A DNA stretch of 64,000 nt from Anaerolineales bacterium (GCA_025056175.1 JANWWK010000008.1:1-64000), one strand, 5' to 3'. Positions 1 to 10,407 are shown, counted from the first letter of the stretch. Made by a program: numbers and translations. The notes: a model not told the origin generated them from the sequence alone.

Positions 1-1551
1 CACGCGCTCATTGACTACAATCGGCACAGCCACTTCAGCGCGCGTCTCGGGCAGGAGTGGATTGGGTAGCCAGCCCGGGTCAGAACGGGTATCGGGAACG
101 AGAACGGCTTCTCCGCTTTCCGCAGCGCGCCCCACCAGGCCGCGCCCGCGCGGAATTTTGTGATTGCGTTCCAGCAGGGTCTTCCCTACTTCGCCCGTGC
201 CGCCCACCATGACCAGGTTCTCTCTGTTCTCATCGAACAGATAAATGTGCGCGTGGTAATAATTGAAAGCTTGCTTAAGTTGTTCAACCACTTCCACAAC
301 CATCGCTGACTGGTCACGGATGGCAGAAATGCGCTGACTGACTTCAGCGGCGAGTTCGAGCGCACGGGTGCGTTCCTGCACGCGATGCTCCAGAGAGGTA
401 AACAAAGACTGCAACTGATTGGCCATGCTGTTGAATGCGTGAGCAAGAACGCTGATTTCATCGCGGCTCGTGATATTAATTCTTTGAGAAAAATCTCCTT
501 GCTCAATTGCAGCCGCCATGTTGGTCATGTTATGGAGCGGGATAAGCGTTCGATTGGTAGAGGCTACCATGATTGCTATTCCTACTCCCAAAAGGACAAC
601 AATTCCAACAAAAACCAGCAGTAAGCGATTAATATGCGCCTGGACAACACTTGTAATATCTGTTAAGGACTCTGCTATTCCTATTATTTGACCACTATAG
701 TCTCTGATTGGCAAAGATGTGATTAGGAAAATCTGGTCTGTATTGTTCTGAATTTGAGTGGTGATGCTCTCGCCCGAAAGAACAGAGGAATAAACCGCGG
801 GCGTTTGATAAATTCCATGTATCGTACTACCTAGTATAAGAAGATTTTTTGCTGGAGCCGGTTCATACTGAGAAATATCATCCAGTGTAGCCAACTCTAG
901 CGATTCGCGCGTGAGAAGAATACGCCATTCATTTCCATACTCTTCCTTGAGAAACTGTACGAAACCTTCATCAACATTGAAGCCAAATTCAACGCTGCCA
1001 ATATGCATCCCTTGGTAAAAAACTGGCTGTACACCACGCATTCCGACGCCGCCACGACCTACTTCAATGCCAGAAACGCTCTGTTTTGTTTGGTTGACTT
1101 GAACAACGCTTGCACGAAACAGAGACAAATCATCGCCAAAATTGTTAAGACTATGTAATCGTAAGAAAGATAACGCAGGAGGAAGATGATATTGATATTG
1201 TCGTATGCCAAATTTATCCTTTAAGGCAGTAAAACTATTCAGCGTAAGAGTTTGCAACTTTTCACGCTCACGGTTTGCAAGCGCTTTTTGAATTTCAGGG
1301 TTTTCGGCAGCCTCAAGTGCCAATGCAAGCGCAAAGTCACTTAGTTTTTTTAGCTCGGTATTGATAATTTGCTCAGTGCGTTTCTGATGCTCGGCTTTGC
1401 GTGCTTGTTCCTCGACATTAAATTCATTTAAGATAAACGCCGAGAAGAGTAATGCTAGAAGCACAAATGTAACAACGATGGGAACCAAAAGTTTTGTTGC
1501 CAGAGTGGAAACCGAAACCAACTTTCTTAAGGATGAAAAAACAGCGCTCAT
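1..1551 (-). CDS. Membrane sensor with dCache, HAMP and GAF domains (3' end beyond window)
   Basis: The frame is open from an ATG at 1551 to the window edge, giving 517 residues with no stop, so the C-terminus is missing. Residues 20-42 form a first membrane helix and 309-331 a second. The extracytoplasmic part between them resembles the dCache_3 sensor of chemoreceptors and kinases: [16 protein letters not shown] near 131 and [19 protein letters not shown] near 173. A HAMP linker follows (about 332-390), then a coiled coil and the start of a GAF domain (from about 403). An SD-like AAAGGAAT lies upstream of the ATG. The family usually ends in a histidine kinase, cyclase or further GAF modules, and the output here cannot be seen. 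It probably belongs with the signalling genes up to 6551. It is more AT-rich at its 5' end than its neighbours. Confidence 0.85.
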   Translation of the reverse strand, partial: MSAVFSSLRKLVSVSTLATKLLVPIVVTFVLLALLFSAFILNEFNVEEQARKAEHQKRTEQIINTELKKLSDFALALALEAAENPEIQKALANREREKLQTLTLNSFTALKDKFGIRQYQYHLPPALSFLRLHSLNNFGDDLSLFRASVVQVNQTKQSVSGIEVGRGGVGMRGVQPVFYQGMHIGSVEFGFNVDEGFVQFLKEEYGNEWRILLTRESLELATLDDISQYEPAPAKNLLILGSTIHGIYQTPAVYSSVLSGESITTQIQNNTDQIFLITSLPIRDYSGQIIGIAESLTDITSVVQAHINRLLLVFVGIVVLLGVGIAIMVASTNRTLIPLHNMTNMAAAIEQGDFSQRINITSRDEISVLAHAFNSMANQLQSLFTSLEHRVQERTRALELAAEVSQRISAIRDQSAMVVEVVEQLKQAFNYYHAHIYLFDENRENLVMVGGTGEVGKTLLERNHKIPRGRGLVGRAAESGEAVLVPDTRSDPGWLPNPLLPETRAEVAVPIVVNERV

Positions 1552-1683
1552 TTCTGCAAGATTCCTTTCGTCACAGCAATCATCCAGTCTTCTTCACCAT
1601 GTTTTGTGGGGTTCTCTGGTTCGCGTCCTCGCGTTGCTTAGCTATTGGGTAAGAAACGGCTCGGAGAAAGAGTAGATGGTTAA

Positions 1684-3012
1684 TTACAACAAATCTGATT
1701 TCTCACAAGTTATCACCAAAGAAACCATGTAAGCAACACTTTGCAACAGCGAAAACGCCTGCTGGTCAAAGCAACCGGGTTGTTCGCTGAGAACAAGCAA
1801 TAGGCCAGATTGATTAATCAGCGGAACGGCCGCCATAGACCGAACGCTATCATTCGGCGGGAAAATACAATCCGTCACTTTGCGAACATCTTCCACGAAC
1901 CAACCTTCTGGCTGTTGTTGAAATTTCTCCAAAATCGAAAAAACTTGTGGAGGAGGGGCAGAGACAGGTGCAGTTTGATTGGTAAGGAAAGCACGGAAAA
2001 TAATCTTATCGTTGATTTTAGCCCATAAATAGCCGCATTGTGCCTGTAAAGTTTCAGAAAGACGCCGCAAGAGAGATGCCAGCCTGTCTTCTTCTGAACC
2101 TGGTTGAGCAAGCATACGTTCTGTTTCCAGCAAAAAGTCGAGATATTGGCTGCGTCGGCGCAGGACATCTTCGGCTTGTTTGACGCGCAAGCGGGTACGA
2201 ATGCGCGCCATCAGCTCGCGACGGTCGAAGGGTTTGGTGATGTAATCATCTGCGCCCATGTTCAGGGCATATTGCATATCCACCGGGTCGAGCCGGGCGG
2301 CAGTAACGATAATGACCGGGATGTGCTGGAGTGCGGGGTCGGCGCGCATTTTTTCCAGCACTTGAAACCCATCCATCTCCGGCATGTTCACATCAAGCAG
2401 AAGCAAATCGGGCGGTTCGGCGCGCAGTTTTTCGAGGGTCTCGGTGCCGTTGCTGGCAGTGGTGATGCGATAGGATTCCGTTTGCAAATACCGCATCAGC
2501 AGAGAAATATTGCTGGGATTATCATCAGCCACAAGCAAATGAGCTATGGGACGAGAAGGCTCCAAAGCGGCCGAGGGCGCAGTCAGCGCAGGGACAGGCT
2601 GGGTGCGTTCCAGGGCGCGGCGGACGATTTCGCAAATCTTTTCTGGCGGGAAGGGCTTGATGAGAACATCGTTGACTTTCATACGGCGGGCGCTCTCACG
2701 CAAACCTGGCACTTCGTACGCCGTGATAAGGATGGAATATAACTGATTGCCCTGCGACTGTTTGCGAAGGCGCTCTATCAGTTCCAGTCCGTTCATGTCC
2801 GGCATCATCATGTCGGTAATCACCAAATCTACCGCTTCGCCATCCAGTTGCTTGAGTGCTGTTTTGGCGCCATCGGCTGCAATTACCTGCAAGTTCGGGC
2901 TTATGCGGGAAACAGCGCGCGCCAGTGTTTCGGCCGTGCCGGGGTTATCGTCTACCACCAGAATGCGCGCCGCAACAACATCAGAAGAAGGGGAGGAAAT
3001 CTCAATCGCCAT
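1684..3012 (-). CDS. Double receiver (REC-REC) protein with C-terminal GAF-like domain
   Basis: The 442-residue protein carries two complete response-regulator receiver domains. The first (about 12-135) has VVDDN, DLVITDMMMPDMNG and a KPF lysine. The second (about 160-280) has VADDN, LLLLDVNMPEMDG and TKPF. A helical linker (RRRSQYLDFLLETERML) leads to a C-terminal domain of about 150 residues with GAF character. There is no kinase, DNA-binding or cyclase output, so it probably acts as a phosphorelay or scaffold component, possibly for the histidine kinase encoded at 3924-6551. I chose the ATG at 3012 (MAIEISSPSSD) because the longer in-frame extension runs through a terminator hairpin and a repeat array upstream. 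Confidence 0.85.
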   Translation of the reverse strand: MAIEISSPSSDVVAARILVVDDNPGTAETLARAVSRISPNLQVIAADGAKTALKQLDGEAVDLVITDMMMPDMNGLELIERLRKQSQGNQLYSILITAYEVPGLRESARRMKVNDVLIKPFPPEKICEIVRRALERTQPVPALTAPSAALEPSRPIAHLLVADDNPSNISLLMRYLQTESYRITTASNGTETLEKLRAEPPDLLLLDVNMPEMDGFQVLEKMRADPALQHIPVIIVTAARLDPVDMQYALNMGADDYITKPFDRRELMARIRTRLRVKQAEDVLRRRSQYLDFLLETERMLAQPGSEEDRLASLLRRLSETLQAQCGYLWAKINDKIIFRAFLTNQTAPVSAPPPQVFSILEKFQQQPEGWFVEDVRKVTDCIFPPNDSVRSMAAVPLINQSGLLLVLSEQPGCFDQQAFSLLQSVAYMVSLVITCEKSDLL

Positions 3013-3045
3013 ACTCTTATTTTGCAGGAAAATCGCTCGTGTGCA

Positions 3046-3085
3046 GTTGGCGAAAGACGGGAATGGTTGGCAAAAGTTGGCAAAA
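3046..3085 (-). promoter_or_regulatory. 10-bp phased direct repeat array upstream of the REC-REC gene
   Basis: On the plus strand GTTGGCGAAA (3046-3055), a 10-base spacer, GTTGGCAAAA (3066-3075) and GTTGGCAAAA (3076-3085) lie in exact 10-base register, 34-73 bases upstream of the start at 3012. Direct repeats phased by one helical turn are typical binding sites for OmpR/PhoB-type winged-helix regulators. One such regulator is encoded immediately upstream (3124-3927). The link is an inference. Confidence 0.45.
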
Positions 3086-3086
3086 C

Positions 3087-3116
3087 GTTTGGGGCGAGGT
3101 TTTCCCCGCCCCAAAC
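3087..3116 (-). terminator. Probable intrinsic terminator after the REC-wHTH gene
   Basis: A 10-base perfect stem (GTTTGGGGCG / CGCCCCAAAC) follows the stop of the REC-wHTH gene and is followed on the minus strand by GTTTTGCCAACTTTTG. It would end the kinase-regulator transcript. Confidence 0.55.
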
Positions 3117-3123
3117 ATGACGG

Positions 3124-3927
3124 TCAGTCCACCACCAGACGATAGCCAATTCCACGCACGTTTATCAGGTGGCGAGAATTCCGCTCCTCTGGCTCAAGCG
3201 CCTGACGAATCTGGTGAATATGCCATTTGACCAGTTCCTGCGCTTCTCGAAACGCAACCTGATACCCCTGTGCTTCGGTGACCAGCGTAGGATAATCTAC
3301 CACATTTGGTGCGTGACGAACCAGAACGAGAAGATAATCGAAGGCGGACGGGGGAAGACTCAATTCGCGGCCCTCGAAGCGGGCGCGGCGGGCGTGCAAA
3401 TCCAGGCAAAATTTGCCGCGTGTCAGAAAACGCCCATCGTCGTTCTCGGAGGACAAAGCAGCAGGTTCAATCGCCATATCGGCGCTCTCCAGGCGTTCAA
3501 GCTCAGCCTGAAGCGCAGCAATCTGTTCGCGAATTTGACGTTTGCGGCGTTCGCGCGCCTGCCTGGCGAGGAGATGATTGGCGCGCTCAACCAGCTTTTC
3601 CGGCTGAAGCGGTTTGAGCAAGTAATCCGCTGCTCCCTGGCGCAGGGCTTCCAAGGCGGAGCTTAAGTCGGGCTGACCGGTAAACAAGACCACCGGCAGG
3701 TCGGGCCGGACGGCATGAATCCGCTTAAGAACTTCCATGCCGCTCATATCAGGCAAACGAATATCGAGATACACCAGGTCAAAGTTCTGCTGTTCTAACA
3801 GAAGCAGGCCTTCGGCACCAGCAGATGCAGTGGTCGCCTGAAAACCGGCATGTTGAAGAATGCGCGCCAGGGTGTGCCGCAGCGCCGGTTCGTCGTCAAT
3901 CACAAGAATCTGTCCACCGGCGCTCAT
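3124..3927 (-). CDS. Response regulator, REC plus winged-helix DNA-binding domain
   Basis: The 267-residue protein has an N-terminal receiver (VIDDEPALR, phosphoacceptor in VYLDIRLPDMSG, VLFTG, LLKPL; about 1-120). A short charged coiled coil follows (about 125-155), then a C-terminal OmpR/PhoB-type winged helix (about 165-267) ending in RHLINVRGIGYRLVVD, which matches the Trans_reg_C wing. The coiled-coil linker is longer than usual for OmpR proteins and may hold a dimer. Its start overlaps the stop of the histidine kinase gene by four bases (ATGA), so the two form a two-component operon. The phased repeats at 3046-3085 are a possible target. Confidence 0.9.
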   Translation of the reverse strand: MSAGGQILVIDDEPALRHTLARILQHAGFQATTASAGAEGLLLLEQQNFDLVYLDIRLPDMSGMEVLKRIHAVRPDLPVVLFTGQPDLSSALEALRQGAADYLLKPLQPEKLVERANHLLARQARERRKRQIREQIAALQAELERLESADMAIEPAALSSENDDGRFLTRGKFCLDLHARRARFEGRELSLPPSAFDYLLVLVRHAPNVVDYPTLVTEAQGYQVAFREAQELVKWHIHQIRQALEPEERNSRHLINVRGIGYRLVVD

Positions 3928-6551
3928 ACGCTGCTCCCCTGATGGTTACAAGGCAGCCAAACGCGAAACACCGCTCCGCGTTCGGGGAGATTTTCGGCCT
4001 GAATTTCGCCACGATGCTGGCGGATGATGTCGGCGGTGATGGTCAGCCCCAGTCCGGTGCCGGCAGGTTTATCGGTGACGAACGGTTCAAAGATGCGGTC
4101 ACGAATATCCGGGTTGATGCCGGGACCGGTATCTGCAAAGGTGAGCAACACCTGCTCCCGCTCCGGCAAATAGGCGGTGGAAACCGTCAATTCGCCGCCG
4201 CCGGGCATGGCTTCGATGGCATTCATCACCAGGTTCAAAACCACCTGGCGAATTTTATCGGGGATGGCCGGAACAATCGGCAAATCGGGGGCAGGGTGAA
4301 AGACAAAGCGGATATTCTTGTGCCGCATATAGGTCGAGGTCAGCGCATGAACGTCCTGGATGAGCTCGTTGATACGGGCAGGTTGGAATTCTTCGGCCTG
4401 TGAAGCGCGATAGGTGGCGCGCAAGCGGCCAATCAGCGAGGCCATGCGTTCGGTTTCGGACAAAATAATCGCCAAATCACGCTTGCCCTGTTCCGAAAGT
4501 CGTTCTTCTTCGCGCAAAAGAAACAACGCATTTTGGATGGCCTGCAAAGGGTTATTGAGTTCATGGGAAACAGAGGCCAGCAGCCGTCCGGCGAGTATCA
4601 GCCGTTCGTTGCGGAGCAGTTGCGCGCGCATTTCCTGTTCCTGGCGCAGTGAGGTCTGTAACTCCTGATACAAAGTGGCTTTTTGCAATGCAACCGCCAA
4701 CTGGTCTGCAATCGCCGCCATGAGTTGCATCTGTCGCCGCGAGAACTGGCGCGGCGGCCTTTCCTGAATATCCAGCACACCAAAGACCTGACCAGTGGCT
4801 TTGATGGGCAGTGCCATCTCAGATTGCGTTGCGGAGAGCAGGGGATGGCGTATATAGAAAACCACATTTTCGACGTTGTTGGTGACGAACGGCTCACCAA
4901 TTTCGGCCACATGGCCGATGATGCCTGCGCCAATTTCGATTTCATAGCCCGATTGCAACAATTCGGATGCCCGTTCCCCGCTGGCAGCCCGCACGACCAG
5001 TTTTTTACGTTCGGGGTCGGCAACAAAGATTTGCACGTGGTAAAAACCGAATAACTCCCAGAGCAGGTTGACCGTATCCTGGAACAATTCATCGGGTTCC
5101 AGCGTAGCCGCCAGCGCACTGCCGATGTGGTGCAGGGCGCGGATTTCCTGTAAATCTTGCCGGGTGGTTTCGAGTAGACGCGCATTCTCAATGGCAATCG
5201 CGGCATGCACACTCAGCGCATTGAGAAGCCGTTCGTCCTCCGCATTGAACGCATTGATGATTGGGCTGTCAATACTGATGGTTCCCAGCACCTGGTTGCT
5301 GCTCTTTTTGATAGGGGAGGTGAGCAAAGAACGGTAGCGGACGGCCACGCTCCGCTGCACGAAGCGGTCATCAGCGAGCACATCGGGAACATACAGGCTT
5401 TCGCCAGTCGCAATCACCTGTCCGGCAATGCCTTCTCCCAACCGTAAAGAGGGTTTGGTATCAAATTCAAGATGCTTGCCTGCCACGGCATGAGGCACCA
5501 GGGTTCCGCTTTCAGCATCTACAAGGTGTAAAACCGCTTCCTGCGCGGCGGGGATGAGCTCCCGCGCCGAATTCACGATGCGTTGCAGCAAGGTTTTCAG
5601 CCCAACGGTTTCGGTTTCGCTCAGAGCGCGTTCAATTTCAAGCAACGTACGGGCTTCGCGCAGATGTTTTTGAATTTGAGTCTCCTGTTCAAGCGCCCAC
5701 AATGCCAGTGCGCCCTGCACACAGGTCATCTGCACGAAAATTACCTCATCACCAGAAAGTAAACGTGGACTACCAAAACCGGCCACAATCGCACCAAAGC
5801 GATAACCGCCGGCCACAATCGGCAGGGCCAGTTCCGCCCCGGTGGAAAGTTCGATGTTCGTCAACCCGGCAAGCGAGAGAAAACGCGGCGAGATGGAATC
5901 TTCTATCACAACTGCCTGATGCGGCTGAAGAGAAATCATATCCGGTGAATCTGGACGTTCTTCCAGTGTAAAACGTCGGCGGCATTCGCCAGCGGGATGT
6001 GTGCTGGCAAGCAAATTCATCTCACCAGTCTGTTCATTCCACCATAAGAGATGCACATAATCGGCCAAAAGCAGATGGGTCACATGTTCAGCCAGGCGCT
6101 GGCGTCTTTCTGACAGGGCGGAAGAGGCGAGAATATCGCGCGCCAGCAAACCCAGAGTTTCGATAAAGCGATTGCGGGCGTCTAGTTCTAAGTTCAGGCG
6201 TGTTTTTTCGTAAACCTGTTCTCGAAATAAGCCCATGCTGTAGCCAGCCAGCAAAACCACCAGGCTGCCAGGCCAGGCAGCGAGAAATTCTATCCAACCT
6301 TTTTGTCCGTAAACGACCGTTATCCACACCGCATTGAACGTCACCCCTGCCAAACCAGCCAGAATTCCTGCCAGCGGTCCCCAAAACCACGCCATGACGG
6401 ACACAGGAACAACGACCAGCACCATGCTGTGCAAAACGCCCAAAGGAAGCAAAACGTACAGAGCCAGGAAGTACGCCAAAGCCAGGCTCACGGCAATCAA
6501 AATGCGGCGACGGATGGAAAGGATTTGCGTTAATCGCTTCCAAAGGGACAT
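3924..6551 (-). CDS. Membrane histidine kinase with three GAF domains
   Basis: From the ATG at 6551 the protein has 875 residues. Four hydrophobic segments lie in about residues 15-115, then three GAF-type domains at about 150-290, 315-460 and 490-630. The kinase core follows, with phosphoacceptor H663 in SVSHELNNPLQ and an ATPase domain with N-box NLVMNAIEAMPGG, G1 DTGPGI and G2 GTGLGL. No receiver is attached, and the cognate regulator is the next gene (four-base overlap). The GAF domains could sense small molecules or redox state, but no ligand can be read from the sequence. An in-frame ATG 12 codons upstream (6587) is possible; neither start has a strong SD. Confidence 0.9.
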   Translation of the reverse strand: MSLWKRLTQILSIRRRILIAVSLALAYFLALYVLLPLGVLHSMVLVVVPVSVMAWFWGPLAGILAGLAGVTFNAVWITVVYGQKGWIEFLAAWPGSLVVLLAGYSMGLFREQVYEKTRLNLELDARNRFIETLGLLARDILASSALSERRQRLAEHVTHLLLADYVHLLWWNEQTGEMNLLASTHPAGECRRRFTLEERPDSPDMISLQPHQAVVIEDSISPRFLSLAGLTNIELSTGAELALPIVAGGYRFGAIVAGFGSPRLLSGDEVIFVQMTCVQGALALWALEQETQIQKHLREARTLLEIERALSETETVGLKTLLQRIVNSARELIPAAQEAVLHLVDAESGTLVPHAVAGKHLEFDTKPSLRLGEGIAGQVIATGESLYVPDVLADDRFVQRSVAVRYRSLLTSPIKKSSNQVLGTISIDSPIINAFNAEDERLLNALSVHAAIAIENARLLETTRQDLQEIRALHHIGSALAATLEPDELFQDTVNLLWELFGFYHVQIFVADPERKKLVVRAASGERASELLQSGYEIEIGAGIIGHVAEIGEPFVTNNVENVVFYIRHPLLSATQSEMALPIKATGQVFGVLDIQERPPRQFSRRQMQLMAAIADQLAVALQKATLYQELQTSLRQEQEMRAQLLRNERLILAGRLLASVSHELNNPLQAIQNALFLLREEERLSEQGKRDLAIILSETERMASLIGRLRATYRASQAEEFQPARINELIQDVHALTSTYMRHKNIRFVFHPAPDLPIVPAIPDKIRQVVLNLVMNAIEAMPGGGELTVSTAYLPEREQVLLTFADTGPGINPDIRDRIFEPFVTDKPAGTGLGLTITADIIRQHRGEIQAENLPERGAVFRVWLPCNHQGSSV

Positions 6552-6729
6552 AGCAGTCTCACGGGAAGGCGTGCAGCGTATATACAACCATTTTACATGA
6601 TTCGCACAAACATGCGCTGGTTCTTTCGTTTCGGGATAGTATCAGTTTACAACGCGCCAGGCGCAATAGAGGCACTCTTTGAAAAGGGAAAGGGTTCTCC
6701 TGCGAAATGCATGAGAAAAGGATGAAACA

Positions 6730-6753
6730 GCCGGCGGCTTTTGAGCCGCCGGC
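6730..6753 (-). terminator. Intrinsic terminator after pyrH
   Basis: A perfect 9-base GC stem (GCCGGCGGC / GCCGCCGGC) with a 6-base loop lies 37 bases past the pyrH stop. On the minus strand it is followed by TGTTTCATCCTTTTC. It would end the rpsB-tsf-pyrH transcript. The rest of 6552-6789 shows no gene. Confidence 0.7.
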
Positions 6754-6789
6754 ACAATGCTTCATTTCCTGGATGGTTCCCCTGCACGC

Positions 6790-7521
<732 letters not shown>

Positions 7522-7526
7522 TCAAG

Positions 7527-7556
7527 AAAAAAGCCAACCGCCTGGTTGGCTTTTTT
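7527..7556 (-). terminator. Intrinsic terminator or attenuator between tsf and pyrH
   Basis: The hairpin AGCCAACC-loop-GGTTGGCT is bounded by A6 on one side and T6 on the other, so it reads as a terminator on both strands. It lies between the tsf stop (7569) and the pyrH start (7506), leaving no room for a promoter between it and pyrH. Confidence 0.75.
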
Positions 7557-7568
7557 CATCACAGGTTA

Positions 7569-8174
7569 TCAGGCTGCAAGCCCTTCGCCCAGTTCCCAGC
7601 GAGCGAAGCGGCGGATGACAATGTTCTCGCCCGTGCTGGCAATCGTCTGGTGCAGAAGCTTTTCGATGGTGGTGTCTTCGTCGCGGATGTATGTCTGGCG
7701 CAGCAGGCAAACTTCGTCTTTGAATTTGTTGAGACGTCCTTCCACAATGCGCTCGGCCACTGCTTCGGGCTTGCCTTCTTCCAGGGCGCGCTTGCGGGCA
7801 ATTTCGGCTTCGTGGGCCAGCACGCTTTCGGGAATGTCGGCCTCGGAGATGTATTGCGGCGATTGCGCAGCAATTTGCAGGGCAACTTCATGGGCAAAGT
7901 TGCGGAAGGTTTCAGAACGGGCAACGAAATCGGTTTCGCAGTTGACTTCTACCATGACACCTACGCGCCCGCCACCGTGCGAATACAGTTCCACAATGCC
8001 GTTGGAGGCCACGCGGTCAGAGCGTTTGGCAGCGGTGGCCATCCCTTTTTCGCGCAGCCAATCCACCGCTTTGTCAAAATCGCCATTGGACTCGATGAGT
8101 GCTTTGCGGCAATCCAACACGCCAGCGTTGGTCGCAGCGCGCAGTTCCTTAATCATTTCGGTCGTAATTTCCAT
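7569..8174 (-). CDS. tsf: Translation elongation factor Ts
   Basis: EF-Ts is the guanine nucleotide exchange factor for EF-Tu in the cytosol. The 201-residue protein starts MEITTEMIKELRAATNAG, continues DCRKALIESNGDFDKAVDWL, and has the core motif VEVNCETDFVARSETFRNF. This is the short form of the family (Thermus-like) and lacks the longer C-terminal module of the E. coli protein. The ATG at 8174 is preceded by AGAGGAACGAAC, a clear SD, so the 11 residues upstream in frame are not used. It lies 36 bases downstream of rpsB in the same direction. Confidence 0.97.
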   Translation of the reverse strand: MEITTEMIKELRAATNAGVLDCRKALIESNGDFDKAVDWLREKGMATAAKRSDRVASNGIVELYSHGGGRVGVMVEVNCETDFVARSETFRNFAHEVALQIAAQSPQYISEADIPESVLAHEAEIARKRALEEGKPEAVAERIVEGRLNKFKDEVCLLRQTYIRDEDTTIEKLLHQTIASTGENIVIRRFARWELGEGLAA

Positions 8175-8210
8175 GTTCGTTCCTCTCGAAAAATCCGGTC
8201 GGGTCAAAAA

Positions 8211-9089
8211 TTATTCTTCGTCTGCGGTTTCGTCGTCCAATTCATCCAGGTCGGCGGGTTTGCCGATTTTCGCAAGAGTAGATTTGCCCAGCAGTTCATC
8301 ATCGCTGGCGTCTTCATCTATATCCAGGATACGGGCACCGCGCCGCGCGGGGGTGGCGATACGGGTCGCAACCGGGGTTTCCGGTTCGCCCAGGTCTTCG
8401 TCTTTGCGCATGGCTTTGCCTTCCAGCACAGCATCGGCAATTTTGGCAACCAGCAATTTGATGGCGCGGATAGCGTCATCATTGGAGGGGATGACGTAAT
8501 CCACATTCTGCGGGTTGCAGTTGGTATCCACCAGCGCCACAACCGGAATGCCCAGCAGATTGCACTCATGGACGGCGGCGTATTCCCGTCCAACATCCAC
8601 GATGAAGACCAAATCGGGCAGGCGTTTCATGTGGCGCACACCCTCCAGCCGAATTTGCAGACGCGTGATTTCGCGCTGAATGAGCAGGCCTTCTTTTTTG
8701 GTCAGGCGGTTGATTTCACCGCTATCGCGCATGGCTTCCAGACGCTCCAGTTCTTCGATACGGGCGCGCATGGTACTCCAGTTGGTCAACATGCCGCCCA
8801 GCCAGCGTTCGGTCACATAGGGCATGCCGCAGCGAATGGCTTCTTCACGCACGGTATCTTGCGCCTGACGTTTGGTGCCAACGAACAAAACCGTGCCGCC
8901 CTTCTGGACGGTGTCGCGCGTCAGGTTATATGCAGTTTGAAGCGCCTTGACCGTTTGTTGAAGGTCAATGATGTGAATGCCGTTCCGCTCGGTGAAGATG
9001 TACGGCTTCATGCGGGGGTCCCACTTGTTGGTGCGATGTCCAAAGTGAACACCACTTTCCAAGAGGGCTTTCATCGAAATAACTGCCAT
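8211..9089 (-). CDS. rpsB: 30S ribosomal protein S2
   Basis: S2 binds the head-body junction of the small subunit. The 292-residue protein opens MAVISMKALLESGVHFGHRT, has KPYIFTERNGIHIIDLQQTV, VGTKRQAQDTV, ERWLGGMLTNWSTM, and the C-terminal core GIPVVALVDTNCNP with NVDYVIPSNDDAIRAIKL. After the conserved core it carries an acidic tail of roughly 55 residues (DIDEDASDDE, DELDDETADEE), longer than in E. coli. The ATG at 9089 has AAAAGGAGAACC before it. It heads the rpsB-tsf-pyrH cluster. Confidence 0.97.
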   Translation of the reverse strand: MAVISMKALLESGVHFGHRTNKWDPRMKPYIFTERNGIHIIDLQQTVKALQTAYNLTRDTVQKGGTVLFVGTKRQAQDTVREEAIRCGMPYVTERWLGGMLTNWSTMRARIEELERLEAMRDSGEINRLTKKEGLLIQREITRLQIRLEGVRHMKRLPDLVFIVDVGREYAAVHECNLLGIPVVALVDTNCNPQNVDYVIPSNDDAIRAIKLLVAKIADAVLEGKAMRKDEDLGEPETPVATRIATPARRGARILDIDEDASDDELLGKSTLAKIGKPADLDELDDETADEE

Positions 9090-9246
9090 GGTTCTCCTTT
9101 TCTTCGTTTCCGTCTGCCGTTCGTTTCCAGCGAAACGTGAGACGGAGTTGAGTTTAGCGGGGATGTGCTCACCCGCTCAGGGATGCTTGTTGCCCATCCC
9201 AGGCAAGATGTGGCTTTGCAGGGCGCAAAGCGGCGCAAGTATACCA
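9090..9246 (-). promoter_or_regulatory. rpsB promoter (extended -10) and about 150-base leader
   Basis: On the minus strand TGGTATACT (9238-9246) is an extended -10 element (TGN-TATACT) with no clear -35. It lies against the prfB stop. The transcript would carry a leader of roughly 145 bases before rpsB. The leader contains GCGC/GGGATG-rich complementary segments, such as GGGATGGGC and GCATCCC, but I do not recognise a known S2 autoregulatory fold. Confidence 0.45.
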
Positions 9247-9253
9247 CAATTTT

Positions 9254-10340
9254 TTACTTCTCTGCCTGCCGCAGCCAGGCTTCCATAAACCCATCCAGGG
9301 CGCCATCCAGCACCGCCTGGGCGTTTCCGACTTCGTAATCGGTGCGGTGGTCTTTGACCATTTGGTAAGGGTGCAGAACGTAGGAGCGAATCTGGCTGCC
9401 CCATTCGGCTTTGGTGTAATCGCCACGCAAAATGGCAATTTCGGCTTCCTGTCTGGCCTGTTGTATCTGGAGCAGGCGCGCCCGCAAGACTTTCATAGCT
9501 GCTTCGCGGTTTTGAGTTTGCGAACGCTCGTTCTGACAGGTGACAACAATCCCGGTGGGCAAGTGTCGAATCCGCACAGCGGTTGAGTTCTTTTGCACGT
9601 TCTGCCCGCCCGCGCCGGAGGAACGATAGACTTCGATTTCAATATCCGAGGGGTTGATTTGCACTTCGGCATCGTCCATCGCCACCTGAGGCAGGACTTC
9701 GACCAGAGCAAAGGAGGTATGGCGGCGGTGGGCCGCATCAAACGGAGAGAGACGCACCAGGCGGTGAACGCCTTTTTCGGAACGCAGGTAACCGTAGGCA
9801 TACCGTCCGCTGACGGCAATCGTCACCGATTTGATGCCAGCTTCTTCGCCTTCGGTCATATCCAGAATTTCGGTCTCATACCCGCGCGATTCCGCCCAGC
9901 GCAGATACATCCGCTGAAGCATGGCAGCCCAATCCTGACTATCAGTGCCACCGGCCCCGGCATGAATGGCGAGGATGGCATCACCCTCATCGTATTTGCC
10001 AGAGAGCATGGTTTCGAGGGCGCGTTTTTCCAGTTCGCTTTCAATCGCGCTGACTTCGGATTCCAGTTCAGGGCGCAGGGATTCGTCATCCAGCGCGGCC
10101 AATTCGTGGGCTTCGTGAATACGTTGCTCAAATGCACGCCAATCGTCTATCTGGTCTCGCAATTGGGCCGCGGTTTTGCTCACTGCTTGCGCCGTCTGCG
10201 GGTCGTTCCAGAAGTCTGGCGCATTGATTTGTCGTTCCAGTTCGGTCAATTGGGCTTCTTTGGCAGAGAAGTCAAAGACGCTCCAAAAGCTGCCGGGTGA
10301 CTTCTTGCGCCTGTTGTAAACGGTCTATCAGGTCTTGCAT
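9254..10340 (-). CDS. prfB: Peptide chain release factor 2, made by programmed +1 frameshift
   Basis: RF2 releases peptides at UAA and UGA stop codons. The first 22 codons start at the ATG at 10340 (SD GGAGGTAGC) and end at an in-frame UGA (10272-10274). Reading resumes +1 at GAC and runs to 9254, giving 361 residues in all. The RF2 body has the SPF tripeptide (RLVRLSPFDAAHR), which recognises UGA and UAA, and the GGQ loop (RSSGAGGQNVQKNSTAVRI), which triggers hydrolysis. Gene finders would start at an internal codon and miss the frameshift. Its stop lies next to the rpsB promoter. Confidence 0.96.
10271..10284 (-). promoter_or_regulatory. prfB +1 programmed frameshift site
   Basis: The minus strand reads GGAG-CGT-CTT-TGA-C. 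The SD-like GGAG is three bases before the CTT slippery codon and the UGA follows at once, matching the E. coli prfB arrangement, where RF2 shortage at UGA favours the shift. Confidence 0.93.
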
Positions 10341-10407
10341 GCTACCTCCATAACATAGCCGCAGTGACATTGAAGCATGCGGCGAGAATTTGGGTGGCTG
10401 GCTGATT

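Noticed and set aside
1397-1675. A 92-residue plus-strand frame
   Set aside because: It is antisense to the start of the dCache sensor and has no SD or domain.
7650-9140. A 496-residue open frame on the plus strand
   Set aside because: It lies antisense to tsf and rpsB, whose protein motifs and SDs are certain. It arises from biased third codon positions.
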